This document shows positions 23,130-34,309 of a stretch of DNA of 64,000 nucleotides, one piece after another. Made by a program: the position numbers and the translations under genes. The notes under the pieces are model-generated. The model had not been told where the DNA came from, searched no databases, and saw only the letters and a program-made list of their open reading frames with translations. Numbering within the stretch: position 1 is the first letter of the stretch; each line of letters begins with the position of its first letter. The DNA comes from Solenopsis invicta (lineage: Eukaryota > Arthropoda > Insecta > Hymenoptera > Formicidae), in NCBI RefSeq assembly GCF_016802725.1, contig NC_052664.1, positions 16,884,405-16,948,404 of the forward strand. Reading direction: 5' to 3'.

Positions 23130-25160
23130 AACAAAACTAAAATTTCAGATTAATGTTCAATGATATGCATAAATATACATCACCGCCGGAGAAACGAAAA
23201 TTTTAGTTTCAGCAATTATTATATAATATATATCATTAATTTAATTTAGGAAGATTAATATAGAGTTCGATGAAACGAAAGGGGAAAGAAGTACATAGAG
23301 AAGAAAACGTAGTTCTGAAAGAATAAACATTCTTACTTTCGATCAAGGTAAGTCCCATCGCGCGGAATTACACGATAGCAACGCCTGGCGAGGCACCCGT
23401 TAAAGGATACGGCCGTATTCCCGTGCGGTAGGATGTGCGGCACGCAAGGATTTACGAGCAATAAAGTAGCAATAACGAGAGCTATATTGGAGTCGCGAGC
23501 GCGAGAGGGACCGAGGATATCGCATTGTGGTCGCGAGATCCCGCGCGAATCCTGCCCTTCACGAATCCCGCACGCCCCATGGGAACAATGTGCTTTACGT
23601 TCCGTAGGATGCGGAAAGGAACGCACAGGTGTTTATGCGCGAGTTTATGTCCGTTTTGTACGATGAACAACGGAATCAAGCAGGATTAAGGAATCGTCCT
23701 CGTATTTCTGCTCTCCCAACTCAAGTTTAGGCTAGCATTGACGAATGATGGATGATGAATAGACAACATTGCAAACCAATAATGTTTAATAAAGATTAGC
23801 AAATGAAATTTGAGAAGACGAGTCCACATTCTATCGATTAATGGAGATTTGTTTTGAGACCTGTAAATATATGGAAGTTTTGAATAATAAAATATTAGGA
23901 AAGTACTGACAATGAAAATCTACACGCGCACTGATATATCTGTAATACTTCTAATTGTAATTCAATTAGAATTATTTGTTAATCATTCCTGCGTTACTAT
24001 TGCTCCTACTTAATATATCGTTAATTTAACTAAAACAATAATGTTAAACAATCTAAAGGAAAATATGCATTTTGATCTGATTTAAATTTAATTTATTATT
24101 TGTTAGATGCATACGCTAGCATGAATGTTTTGTTTACTTTAAAACTAACCATGGAATCGAGTTGATTAGATCTAACATTTTTCCAACTACTTTTGTGTTA
24201 AAATAATAATTTTGACATTTATTAAAGTTAAAAATAACAAAATGTTATTTACTTCAAAGAATTACTTACAATTAGTTTGAACTTGATCGTTCAACATTTA
24301 CAAACACAATGTGTTGAATCGAATTGTAACGTATACATCCAGTATACATCATCTATTTTTAGCGGCTACTTTTTGGTGTTTCCAATGAACGACGTTTAAT
24401 TTGACTTTTGAAGAATGTATCGGAAAGCGCCGGCATTGGATTAAGGAATTCCGGAGCGCAGCGAGCCAACTTCGTTCACGACAACTTGTATACGAGTTTA
24501 TGGCGAGTCGTAAAATGGTCCTGAGACAGCGACTCTCTTTCGCATTCTCAATAAAGGTGACTGCTAATACAAAAGCTTTTGACCAGAAACCATCACTGTG
24601 GGTGTAGTAGTGCCCCGTGCATAGGTTTTATAACCAAATCCATTGTCTCTTGAGAAAATATTCTTGGACCTCTTGCTACGGTATTAAACTACGTAACGGG
24701 GAATATTGCGAGCGCATCACACAATTTAACATTGAAGGGCAATTATTTCAAACATAAATTCGTATAGAAATGAATAAATGTACAAATTGTCAACTTTTCA
24801 GTCCAATTAAAAGAAAAAGAATTTATTGGGGTATAACTACATATAATCTTGTGTATATATTAAAAAGAAATAAGTGTTTTGAACTACTTTGTTATTTTCT
24901 ATTTAACTGGCATTAATTTTTACTTCAGAGCAGCTCGGCAGAAAACTTCGTCGAAACGAAAATAGCTTGATATCGATAAAGCTGCCACTCAATAGAAAAC
25001 AGTTTCCGAACGAAAACTATTTTTACCGAAATCTACTCAATGTAAATTTAATTAGTAACGTATTAATATGCTAATAAAAATAAGTGCGCCTATAAAAATG
25101 TAATATAAATATAATAGTAACCAATAAATATTAAAATGTAGACTCTATAAATAATTTTTA
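23130..25160. other. non-coding stretch
   Basis: A GC-richer pocket at 23330-23660 shows open frames on both strands and a CAAG|GTAAGT donor-like site at 23347/23348, but the upstream sequence has stops in all frames near it. The remainder is AT-rich with nothing recognised. Confidence 0.45.
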
Positions 25161-25176
25161 TACACAGCAGCATTAG

Positions 25177-25301
25177 TCTAATTGGAAATAATCTTGTTTG
25201 TAGACGTTATTCAATAAGTCATGCTTTTGTTTTAATAAAATAAGTATATTAACGTTATGGAATTAAAATTTGACGAATTAACAAGATTATTTCCAATTAG
25301 A
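25177..25301. mobile_element. MITE-like element with a perfect 22-bp inverted repeat
   Basis: TCTAATTGGAAATAATCTTG and two more bases (25177-25198) are repeated exactly as the reverse complement at 25280-25301. Weaker pairing continues outward (AGCAGCATTAG against the complement of CTATAATACTACTT), so the true element may reach about 25160-25320. The interior is AT-rich and non-coding. No target-site duplication was identified. Confidence 0.6.
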
Positions 25302-25539
25302 TCTATAATACTACTTCTAACGTAACATCAATTTTTTGTAGATCAGTATCGTTATAAGATAACAAACTTTTTTTTGTTAATCGTGAATAGTGGTAATTTT
25401 TTAAATCATAACAAATAACTTATAGTTTGTATGCTTTAAACACAGAATTATAATTTGATAGATATTCAAATAAGGCACAAGACATTTCTTACATGTACCA
25501 AAGTCTGAGGAAAGAAAATTTATATCGTGCCAACTTTCC

Positions 25540-26110
25540 ACGGATGCACTCCGAATAATTTTCTCGCGCCAGCTTCACCGACTTTATCTCACGAAAGCGG
25601 AGTATACGGTGCATTCGCCGGTTAAAGGTCGCGGACCTCTAATCTTGAGAGGGTCGAAACGCAAGGTGGCGAGCACTTGGGCGAGGTCGTCCTATATTTA
25701 AGGGACCTCCCATAAAGGACAAAAGTTGCGCCGTATCGCAGTTGCGAGCAGGCCGCCGCGCCGGAACGGTTTAACGTCTCGGTCGTCCGGAGCCGGTAAT
25801 GGCCCCGGTCGGAATAGTTTCAGAAAAATGGCCACGGCGGCTGAACTTACAGTTAAATAAACGCCGGTGTGTCCGTGCGCCGGCACGGCCTGGATAAAAC
25901 GATTTACTGGCGCCCCGCGAGCGGATAACGCTCGCCATTTGTACGTAATTCCAGCGGGCGCTCTCGTGTTATCCGCTCCGCGAAATTGTTATGGCGAAAC
26001 GAGTTTCCGCCCTGCCATGTCGCAGGTATCCGGGTTACCTGACCGTGGCAGACGCCCCGAGTCACTGCCCGATGAATTATGGCCCCCTCCAAATCCGAGA
26101 GATTAAGGCT
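25540..26110. promoter_or_regulatory. GC/CpG-rich island, candidate regulatory element
   Basis: This 570-bp island contrasts sharply with AT-rich flanks. It contains TATATTTAAGG, GTTAAATAAACG (forkhead-like), CCATAAAGG and TTATGGC (Caudal/Abd-B-like), and an 11-bp perfect inverted repeat, GAGCGGATAAC at 25919-25929 and its complement at 25968-25978. Overlapping frames on both strands show no known domain. A conserved enhancer or promoter is plausible, but it is inferred from composition and motif type only. Confidence 0.3.
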
Positions 26111-26661
26111 TCACGGTGTTTTGTTTTAATATCATGCTGTTTGACAGTTCCTCGATTTACCCCCCGCCCCTCCCACCTTCCTTCCACTAAATCGGAAGAG
26201 GTTTGCATCAGCGCATTATTCTTCTCATAAGATTCCGCTTTGGATATCGTTTCTATTCTTTTAAATTTATTACGATATTATGATAGACGTTGACTGAGTT
26301 TAGTATAAAGATTATGGTAAGTACGCATGTAACACGTAAACGCGATGAACGTATATTTCTCGGTAGTCGTTCTGTATACCTTATTTTCAATCTCAAATTT
26401 GCCAGTGCGACAATTATTCCATGCGACATCGTCGCTACGAACATGCTTGAATTCAAGGGACGCGTTACATCTTAATTACGTTCACGTCGTCGGATACGAA
26501 TCCAGGAATTCGAGCCCGTGTCGGCGCGCAGGGAAAGCTCGTAGGTGGAAGCCGGGGAAGAATGTCCGCGGATTAAGTGGAACGAACGTGACTTAAATCC
26601 ATTGTAACCCCTTGGAACGTCGGTATCGTTTGTAACCGTCACGGTTGTATCTACAACGCGA

Positions 26662-26808
26662 GAGAGGACGAGGGAATGAGAGACAGGGGACGCGAGAGAG
26701 GGAAAATGTGCAAGGGTGAAGATGAGGAAAGTGAGAAAACAGAAAAGAGAGACGGAGAAAGGAGGGAAAGAGGAAGAGGAGGGGGGAGGGAAGAGAGGGG
26801 ATTCTCTT
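26662..26808 (+). repeat. 150-bp purine-rich tract
   Basis: The + strand is almost entirely A and G, with only scattered C and T. The last part has four runs of three or more G (GGG, GGGGGG, GGG, GGGG). Such tracts can form triplex (H-DNA), and the G runs could form a loose quadruplex. A 214-codon minus frame crosses it only because pyrimidine-rich codons rarely make stops (serine/proline/phenylalanine-rich), so I do not call a gene. Confidence 0.85.
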
Positions 26809-27227
26809 AATCTCGCCTTTACGTGCGCTTGACAAACGAGGAATGCGGATGACACTGGCATTGTACTCTCCCTCGTATTATCCGTACGATCGTGCGGATC
26901 TCGCATTCTACTTGTCGGGCGTCTTTTGCAGCACTTCTCATTTGCGTGTTGCCACGATGGAGATATCGACTTAACACCTAGATACACTCGAATTGCTCGA
27001 GAACAGAGGGCCTCTCGCAAGTGGTCGAACGTCTTGTTGTTGAAACGACATTCCACGAGGCCCTGCGAATGGATATTGTTCCTGCAAACTTGATATCCAC
27101 CTTCTCTTACCGGCAATTCGAGAAACCATTTTCCGGTTTCTTTAACGCCAGAATTTTCTTGCCGAGATATACAGCAAATTAAATAATTAAATATTCACGT
27201 GCGAATAATACTCAGGATCCTTAGGAA

Positions 27228-27345
27228 ATAATGCGTTACTTGTGATAATAACGTTACTAATACGTTACTATAACGTTACGTTACTATTACTTGTAACAGT
27301 AACGTGTACTAATAACGTTAACGATAATGACGCAGTTACATTTTT
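27228..27345. repeat. cluster of GTTAC/GTAAC and AACGTT motifs
   Basis: About 120 bp contain around ten copies of CGTTAC, GTAACG or the palindrome AACGTT, in both orientations. The motif vocabulary matches the subterminal zones of the element at 22819-23127, so this may be a fragment of a related transposon. It does not form a regular tandem array. Confidence 0.7.
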
Positions 27346-27349
27346 TTTT

Positions 27350-30300
27350 AGATTATAGCTGTAACAAGAATATAATTGCTACTTTTATCGCTAAGTACAA
27401 CACATGAGTATGGAACGTGCAACTTTTTAAAAAAAGTATTGCGTTTGATCATACAGCTATTAACCATAACTAATATAGATTTCATGATCATTTAGCGACA
27501 CAGACAACTAAATGTCACTCTGAAAGATCATTAAGATGAAAAAGTAACAGAAATTGTAACAAGCACTTTTTGAATAACGAATAATGCTAAATAAGATTGC
27601 TCAGTTCATTATAAGAGTATACAATTTCTTATTAACGTAACATTTAATGTAAATTGTACATTTACGGGTTATTTAAGTAAACAATAATCAATAAATCATA
27701 GAATATTCAGATTTCACAAGAAATAATAAAAACTAGATACCCCGTTTTTTTTTTAATTTTAATACTATATATGTTTACATTACACTAAAGTCAGATATAT
27801 TAACAAATCTTATAAGTATTTCTCTTGCACATTCGTTGCCTTACTTGCACATTAACCTCGGTCAATGTAATATTCGTTAAATAAAGCCTTCAATTTGTAC
27901 AAAGTTTACAATAAATATTTATTACGTAAACATCTTTTTTGCCATTACATCAGCGACTAGAAAGACCGAGATATTATAAAGTTGGAGTTGCAAATTACTT
28001 CGCATTCACCATTGTAAAAGTTTTACTATAAGATCCCGTCTTCTTGATTTAAAATAACTTATTAGTTTGAGAAACTTGTTGACAATTCCGTATCTTATTT
28101 TATAGAAGAATTATAAAGAGAGCTAGACAATTTTGTTAAATAATTATGGACGGCCAGACAATTTTACTTTTAATTTTTAAATCTTAAAACCTTTAAAACG
28201 TTACAGTAAAATTGCTGATGTGTAAATAAAACATTCTGACTGTTACTAAAATACGCTCTTACTGTGACTATTGCGCTTTAGAGCGTTGACACTACAACTG
28301 TAAATAGATAACCGATCTTAAGTGCTGTTCAAATAGACAGATCAATTAGTTCTCAATTTCTGTCTTGATTATCAGATGAATACGAAATGCTACTTCTTTT
28401 AGTTTATATTTGAAAGTAAAACTTTCACAAACAAAATGTAGAAACATAAATATTTATAGCGACATAAATATTTCAACTTGTAATATTTACTGAATTAAAA
28501 GAATAGTTATTAGAAATGATAATTATTTGAAATATCTGACATATTTACCGAAATCAAATTGAGCAAACTTGCCTCAAATTTAACAGATCTTAATATGAAC
28601 ACAAAATTTCTCGGATCTATACAACAAAAGTCGAAAATTGAATTTCTGTAATTTAATAAGTGTTGCCTTCACGGCTTTTTCTCACGAAAGAGAGTTTGGA
28701 CAAAATATATCTTGTCATGTTATTGCTGTGTCAATAACATCTTTCTTCTCAAGCTCTCGTGAAAAAGGCACTTCTTTAAACGTCTGACGATACGATTCGC
28801 AGCATTCGAAGAAATATCACGGATATCCTGTATTTATCCAAAAATCTCTGCTGACTTCATATTTTTATATTTATCTATAAAATTCTTTTTAGCAATCAAT
28901 ATATTAAATGATATATAATCCATTAATTAAAAATATAAACAATCGATGGACAAACTATTCTTATTAACATTAATAAAGATTCGAAGCACTAACATTTTTT
29001 TTATTTTGAAAAAATAACTTTTCTGTTTTTTTAAATTTGATAAATTTTTCTGACAAATTTGTAAATGCGTCAAAAAGACATTTATATTGCAATTATATTT
29101 ATATTGCATTTATATTATGTGTGTGTATACTTTTTTAATATTTACTATTACACAATAGTAGTTACAATTATATAAATCTGTTCACTAAATCTGTTCATAG
29201 AAAAAATGATAACAGTCCAAAGTGCATGAACAATACTACATCTTGTTGTCTCAAATAAAACATACGTTGGACGCGTTAAGCGTAAAAATAAATTGTAAGT
29301 TTATTCATTCTCTTGCTAGCGTACAATTTGTAGAAATCAATTATCGTGTGCTACGGGTGGTGATGAAGCGGTCGTTATAACGAGCATATATCTCAATTAA
29401 TTTTTGTTGGTATTGACGTTGCTACAGGTGTCACAAATTAAACATCGACAGTACCAATTTGATGTTTCGACGTAAAAATCGACTTCGATAAATCAGAACA
29501 AGCACAAATCTCATACTATTTGTCGTGTCAAAAATGAGCGAAAAAATTCAGCGGTGACAAAAATATTCATATTCGTTTACTTTGCTTACAATTAGTAACA
29601 AAATTGATTTACACAATAAATATTACAAATCTAAAACCTATATTATATATTGTTTTTTAATAATCCCCACAAAGAATAATTCAATAAAAATTTAAATTAG
29701 CATCTCAATAAAAATTGAATTTTTTTTATTAATTATTATTATAAACAATACCAAATTATTCAATTTTGCGAGTTATTTAAGAAAAAAGTTTCTTTAAAAC
29801 CATACTTATTTAACAAATACTTTTCATTATTTAAAATTTGATATATTTAGAAATTTGATATTACTCGAAAAACTTTTCCTTGTTATTAAATAATTATTGA
29901 ACATGTAAACAATTATCACTGATAAAGATGAAGAAATTGAGAAAATTCATACTCTCACAGATTGAGGAGTACCATTTCTCATGACATTATCACATTTCTA
30001 CATAAAATCTTTTCAGTCAGAAACAACGAGATAGAAACAAGAATAAGATTCTCTCTTCTGAATACATGTTTTTTATTAAATTCTCATAATACAAAACCAC
30101 TGCTTCTTTACAGATATGTTATTTCTTTTCAAAATTTCGTAAAAGAGATTTTCTTTAGTGTAAAAAGAAATGAACTTGATTTCTTAGTGCTCTCTTAATG
30201 TTCTAAGATAAAAATAAAGAAAATGTTATATGCAAACATTCTTTAAAAAAAAAAAATGTTAAATCAGCGAAAAAAGCAAAACTGTGAGGGAAAAATAGAT

Positions 30301-30610
30301 ATGGAAAAAAAAAAGCAATCGCGAGATATATATACCCAGACAATTTATAAAAACGTCGATTTAGCTCCTCTGTCCAGTAATCAACTATCTCAATTATTTC
30401 AATTATTATAAGACATCTAAAAATACCATTTTTTAATACCAAACAGCATTAAATATAGTTTCATAATTAAAAAACATATAAAAATAATTGATTAAATGCA
30501 TCTAATACATTTTCATATAAAATTTTTTACCACGTTAATATCACGTGTTGCAGTGATATGCGATAAAAAAAAACAAGTGATCTAAATTTGTAAACTAAAA
30601 AAAAGAAAAA
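27350..30610. other. AT-rich non-coding stretch
   Basis: Very AT-rich throughout, with no GC pocket and no frame above about 80 codons. Only the imperfect hairpin at 28675-28769 stands out. Confidence 0.55.
28675..28769. repeat. imperfect hairpin of about 95 nt
   Basis: An inner 9-bp perfect stem, ATGTTATTG (28717-28725) with CAATAACAT (28732-28740), encloses a 6-nt loop. An outer stem pairs GCTTTTTCTCACGAAAGAGAG (from 28675) with the complement of CTCTCGTGAAAAAGGC (to 28769), with about 14 unpaired bases on the left side. The size suits a precursor microRNA, but the asymmetric bulge argues against it and I recognise no known mature sequence. Confidence 0.45.
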
Positions 30611-30614
30611 CGTA

Positions 30615-30839
30615 CAGAAAGAGCAGTTTTAAATATATAAAAATTTAACTAAATATATTTAACTAGATAGATCAAAAAACAAATTTGTTATAAACTTTCA
30701 AAATGATTATGTAAAAGGCTCAAATTGGTTGTCAAAATGTCAAAATGTTTTGCAGGATTATTATGCTAGAGCTATATAATTAATAACCCCAACAAAATGA
30801 TTTTCAGATTATATCAAACTAAATTTTGTTCTTTTCGTG
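30615..30839. mobile_element. short inverted-repeat transposon (MITE), family A copy 2 (diverged)
   Basis: The left end TA|CAGAAAGAGCAG and the right end, reverse-complemented CACGAAAAGAACAAAATTTAG, match the family A ends. The interior is diverged but keeps GTCAAAATGTTTTGC and AAAATGATTTTCAGATTATATC in the same places as other copies. It is the most degraded of the four copies. No coding frame is present. Confidence 0.5.
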
Positions 30840-30961
30840 CAGGAAAGAGAAGAATTACAATTCCGAGATACTTTAGAGCACATTATCGTGTAATATTTTA
30901 CATCTTTTTTTCCGTGCGCATATACAGGGAAAATACATTAAGTGTACTTTAAATTGCCAGT

Positions 30962-31026
30962 GAAATAAAAGAAGGCGCGAAGAGGGATGGAGTCGGGGGG
31001 TGAGGGGGAGGGGAAACGAGGATGGT
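30962..31026 (+). repeat. G-rich purine tract
   Basis: The + strand has GGGGGG, GGGGG and GGGG runs within about 20 bases, inside a purine-rich stretch. Only three strong G runs are adjacent, so a canonical quadruplex is not assured. It borders a CpG-rich pocket at 31030-31400. Confidence 0.7.
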
Positions 31027-31029
31027 TGA

Positions 31030-33240
31030 GTACAAGATGCGGATGGACTTCGCGCGCGGATGCACGCCGCGTGCGGGAGTACTGGGCGGGGTGTAAGTAA
31101 TGTATGCTCACATTGTTTACCGTCGCCTTGGCGTGTCGCCGTGGGACATTGCACACTGCCAAATACGTACCACCCACTCGCAACACCATTCTGCTGGCGT
31201 TGCACGCACGCTCGCGCCTACGCGACACGGACGATGAGCCCGCGTCCCCGAAAACGCATCGCCGCGTAAAACACGTCCGCACGATACCGGAACCATTGAG
31301 GTAACCGTCGCGCGACAGAGCTGCTTAATTCGCCGTTTGTGTCATGCAAATCGCGATAATGAAGAAGATGAGTCGCGCCGCGCGAAACACTCATCGTCGT
31401 GACGTTAATTCACATCGTGATTGACGCTATACTTCGAATAAATATATTACTGAGACGCAAACAAGAATTAAACTGCGCACTGTTATATTTATAACGTATA
31501 TTGTAATTGATTATTATCGTCAAAATTGACAGACATAATTAATAAAAAAATTAATTGTTTTGCAACGATAACAAGAAATTGCACTGATTACGAGGTAGAA
31601 GGCCGTTCAACATAACGTTTAAAAATAAAATTAACATTCTATTATTTTTTTAACGTTAAGCAAACATTTAAAAAGTAATAAAAAATTAATTTGATTCACA
31701 CACACGTTATCTTTCCTTTCCTAAAAATTTATTTATATTTCCAAGACTGAGGTGGCTAGAATTACTTCCCGAACATTGGATAGAGTTCTATACTCATGCG
31801 AACCTTTGAGAAATTTAAGTTTGCCATCCAGCACGTCCGTAAATGTAATATAAACAATATTATTTCAATAACGAATAACAATTCGAGCAACAGTATCAAC
31901 CGATCTACACATACGTGTAATTAAGTCTCAAAGCCGATTATCTATTTACAGTCATAGAAAGGGAGCGACATTCTAACGTATTATTCATATTAAAAGCATT
32001 GCTCAATTACTATGGATATAAAAGATCACAACAAGATACAGAATCGGTGCTTTTAATTATACTTAATTCTCATGAGAAATAAGAATTAAGAGAAATATGT
32101 AATTTAAAAGATTTGAATTAACTTAATTTTCACTTGCTCTTATATACCACACGAATAATTTACTGCTACATATTACTAAATGTGCATTATGTATATATTG
32201 GTCTTCAATTATAAGTATACCTGTTAGAAGTGATTAAAAATTAAAAAGTTCGCTACTCCGCTCCCAGCTTCCAGTTCTGCATCTCTGCCTTCCTTTTTTT
32301 TTTAAATTAGAATTATTACATCTTCTTCGTTCTCTAATTTTAGTTTCATGTCCTCGTTAACATTGTAAGGATTGGTCGTTGATGTAACTCCGTAACGCTA
32401 TGAGAGAAGTAACTACCGCACGGCCGCGGATCTCCCAGCGCAATATTCTTCTCTTCCATCGTTGCTGCCATCTGTTTTTCTCCGTCTGTTCCTCTTTCCT
32501 CTACCGCGACTTACACTACTTGTTAGCTGTTCCTTTCAAACTCGCCGCTGTAGAAAAAGGGAGCCGACGACTGCTGCTAGTACGACACGGAGACCCTAAC
32601 TAGTTGTCGGAGCAAAAGTTTGCTCGGTCAGAGGTTAAAGCGGCATCAGTTTGTTTATTAGAGAAGTCGTAATTGAAACGTTAATTCTTCATTTTTCACG
32701 AAAGACGAATTATATACATTTCGCAAGGAAATCCACAAATCTAAAAAAAAACTTGAACTCTTTTTAAGAATAGTGAAAATATGTGATACGTGTGAAAGCT
32801 AATTTATTATCCTTTATTCCTAAATTTATACATCTTTTATTATTCTGTTAAGTGTATTATAATTAAATGAATAAATTTTATTGGATTAAATTATCTGAGC
32901 TCAAAAATTATTTGTCATGAAAAATAAAATTTGAAAAGCGTAATTGAAAAAGGATATATTGCAAATTCAAGATTAAATGTTTCACGACATCCGATAATAA
33001 GTGAATACGCGAGCGAAATTCACATGACCGATAATGCGAATACATTCTTAATTTACGAAATTAGTGGTATGGATAGGATACGATCGAGAAAAAAACTGCC
33101 AAAAAGTTATATTAGATTTATTACGGATGATTTCCTGAGCCTTTTTGTATGGAGGTAATAACGATCGGGAATACGCCGATAGCCAATTTCTTGGATATCC
33201 GATGTATAATATTCGACTTCGGTGCCGAGTAATCTCGTTT
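31030..33240. other. GC pocket followed by AT-rich non-coding DNA
   Basis: Bases 31030-31400 are CpG-rich, with overlapping frames on both strands. Bases 31430-32250 are AT-rich. A smaller pocket lies at 32370-32620. No recognisable protein or RNA gene was found. Confidence 0.45.
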
Positions 33241-33254
33241 TTATCGATTCTCAC

Positions 33255-33499
33255 AAAATCCTCCAATTAGCTCGCATAACATTACCGTAATTACGGTACC
33301 AACCTATCGGCCAAGGCATCATCGATAGGCTTAATACATCTTCGCTATATGTATATCCAGCCCCTGCTTTCGCCAAAATTGCATTCTCCATCAGCAGCAG
33401 CATATGTGGAATTAGCAAATAGCTCGCGAAATTCGCAACAACGCAAATAACTTTATACACGACCCACAAAACGAAGAGATTGTACCAGAAAATTTTCAT
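33255..33499 (-). other. candidate 81-codon exon with hydrophobic N-terminus
   Basis: A minus-strand ATG at 33499, preceded two codons upstream by an in-frame TAG, opens a frame starting MKIFWYNLFVLWVVYKVICV. The first 37 or so residues are strongly hydrophobic and would act as a membrane anchor or signal. The frame then becomes mixed and runs to ATTTT|GTGAGA at 33255/33254, an acceptable splice donor, with a TGA just beyond. Composition is more protein-like than most frames here, but I recognise no family and no downstream exon. Confidence 0.2.
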
Positions 33500-33561
33500 A
33501 CTATGCTACACTCCAAATCTGTTTTGATTTTTGATGTAAAAATTGTAATGTCTGACATCAC

Positions 33562-33627
33562 ACATTTTTCATATTTCTTAGAATCAATCAAAAACGTAAT
33601 TACGATTCTAAGAAATATGAGAAATGT
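33562..33627. repeat. 24-bp inverted repeat, 18-nt loop
   Basis: ACATTTTTCATATTTCTTAG and four more bases (33562-33585) pair with 33604-33627 at 23 of 24 positions across an 18-base loop. The 66-nt hairpin is near the size of a short miRNA precursor, but also of a solo MITE remnant. No known mature miRNA was recognised and no second copy lies in the window. Confidence 0.75.
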
Positions 33628-33932
33628 ATATAATTGTTCTGATTAATGTCATATGAGTAATTAAACGTCAGTGATATCAAATAATTGTCTCGAGAATCAA
33701 ACGTTAAGTCCGTCAGAGAAATTAATTTAAAGGAAACATCATTAAAATGTTATTTCGAGTACACTCGAAACATGTAAAACTAACGAGAGATGCAAAGAGG
33801 GAGAAAGAGAGAGAACAGGATGGGTCATTTGTATCATTTTAGGACGACAGCGGTGTGCCACAACGTAATAAGACCGTGGTAGGAAGTTTCATGGGGTGTA
33901 ATTAACTCAACGAAATCACCTGTGTGTTTCAG

Positions 33933-33947
33933 CGAGTACTCGTGGGG
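33933..33947 (+). other. candidate 15-nt microexon
   Basis: CACCTGTGTGTTTCAG ends at 33932 and is a strong acceptor. A branch-like TTAAC lies about 27 bases upstream of the AG. GTAAGT, a full-consensus donor, starts at 33948. The enclosed CGAGTACTCGTGGGG is 15 nt, so it would insert five codons without changing frame. Both splice sites are good, but very short exons cannot be told from chance without transcripts. Confidence 0.2.
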
Positions 33948-34309
33948 GTAAGTTGGCTGGTTTGCGAATGTCGTCGTCCGTTGTTGGCCCGCCTTAGACA
34001 ACGCGCCCCGCACATAAATTCTCGCGGGTCGGTGGCGCAGATGCGATGCGTCGACGCCGCGGTTGGCTCGCAACCAATCCTGATCGCGTTACAAAGCAGC
34101 TTGCGGAAGCTTAGGAGGGTTCCGCCAGATTTGCATTATTTATCGAGCACAATCGTACGCTCCGAATTCCTCCATTCTTATGATTCTCATACTTTTGACC
34201 TTTCACGCCACTACGATCCTTTTTTTCCCCTCCTTCGTCTTCGAGTCGTAATTCTTTCGGCGAAGAATGAAAAATATATATTAATATTATGTTTTCCGCT
34301 AGAGACGTA

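Noticed and set aside
23341..23353. Perfect CAAG|GTAAGT donor
   Set aside because: All frames directly upstream contain stops and no acceptor or ATG gives an exon, so it stands alone.
24401..24607. Basic 68-codon frame considered as a transposase remnant
   Set aside because: No DDE/D motif, helix-turn-helix pattern or terminal repeats are nearby.
26500..26525. ATTCGAGCCC, resembling a tRNA B box
   Set aside because: The flanking bases do not form a T stem and no A box lies upstream at the right distance.
26472..27116. 214-codon minus-strand open frame, the longest ATG-initiated frame seen
   Set aside because: It stays open only because it crosses the 150-bp purine tract, giving a serine/proline/phenylalanine-rich stretch. 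A second minus frame is also open there, and no motif or splice site supports it.
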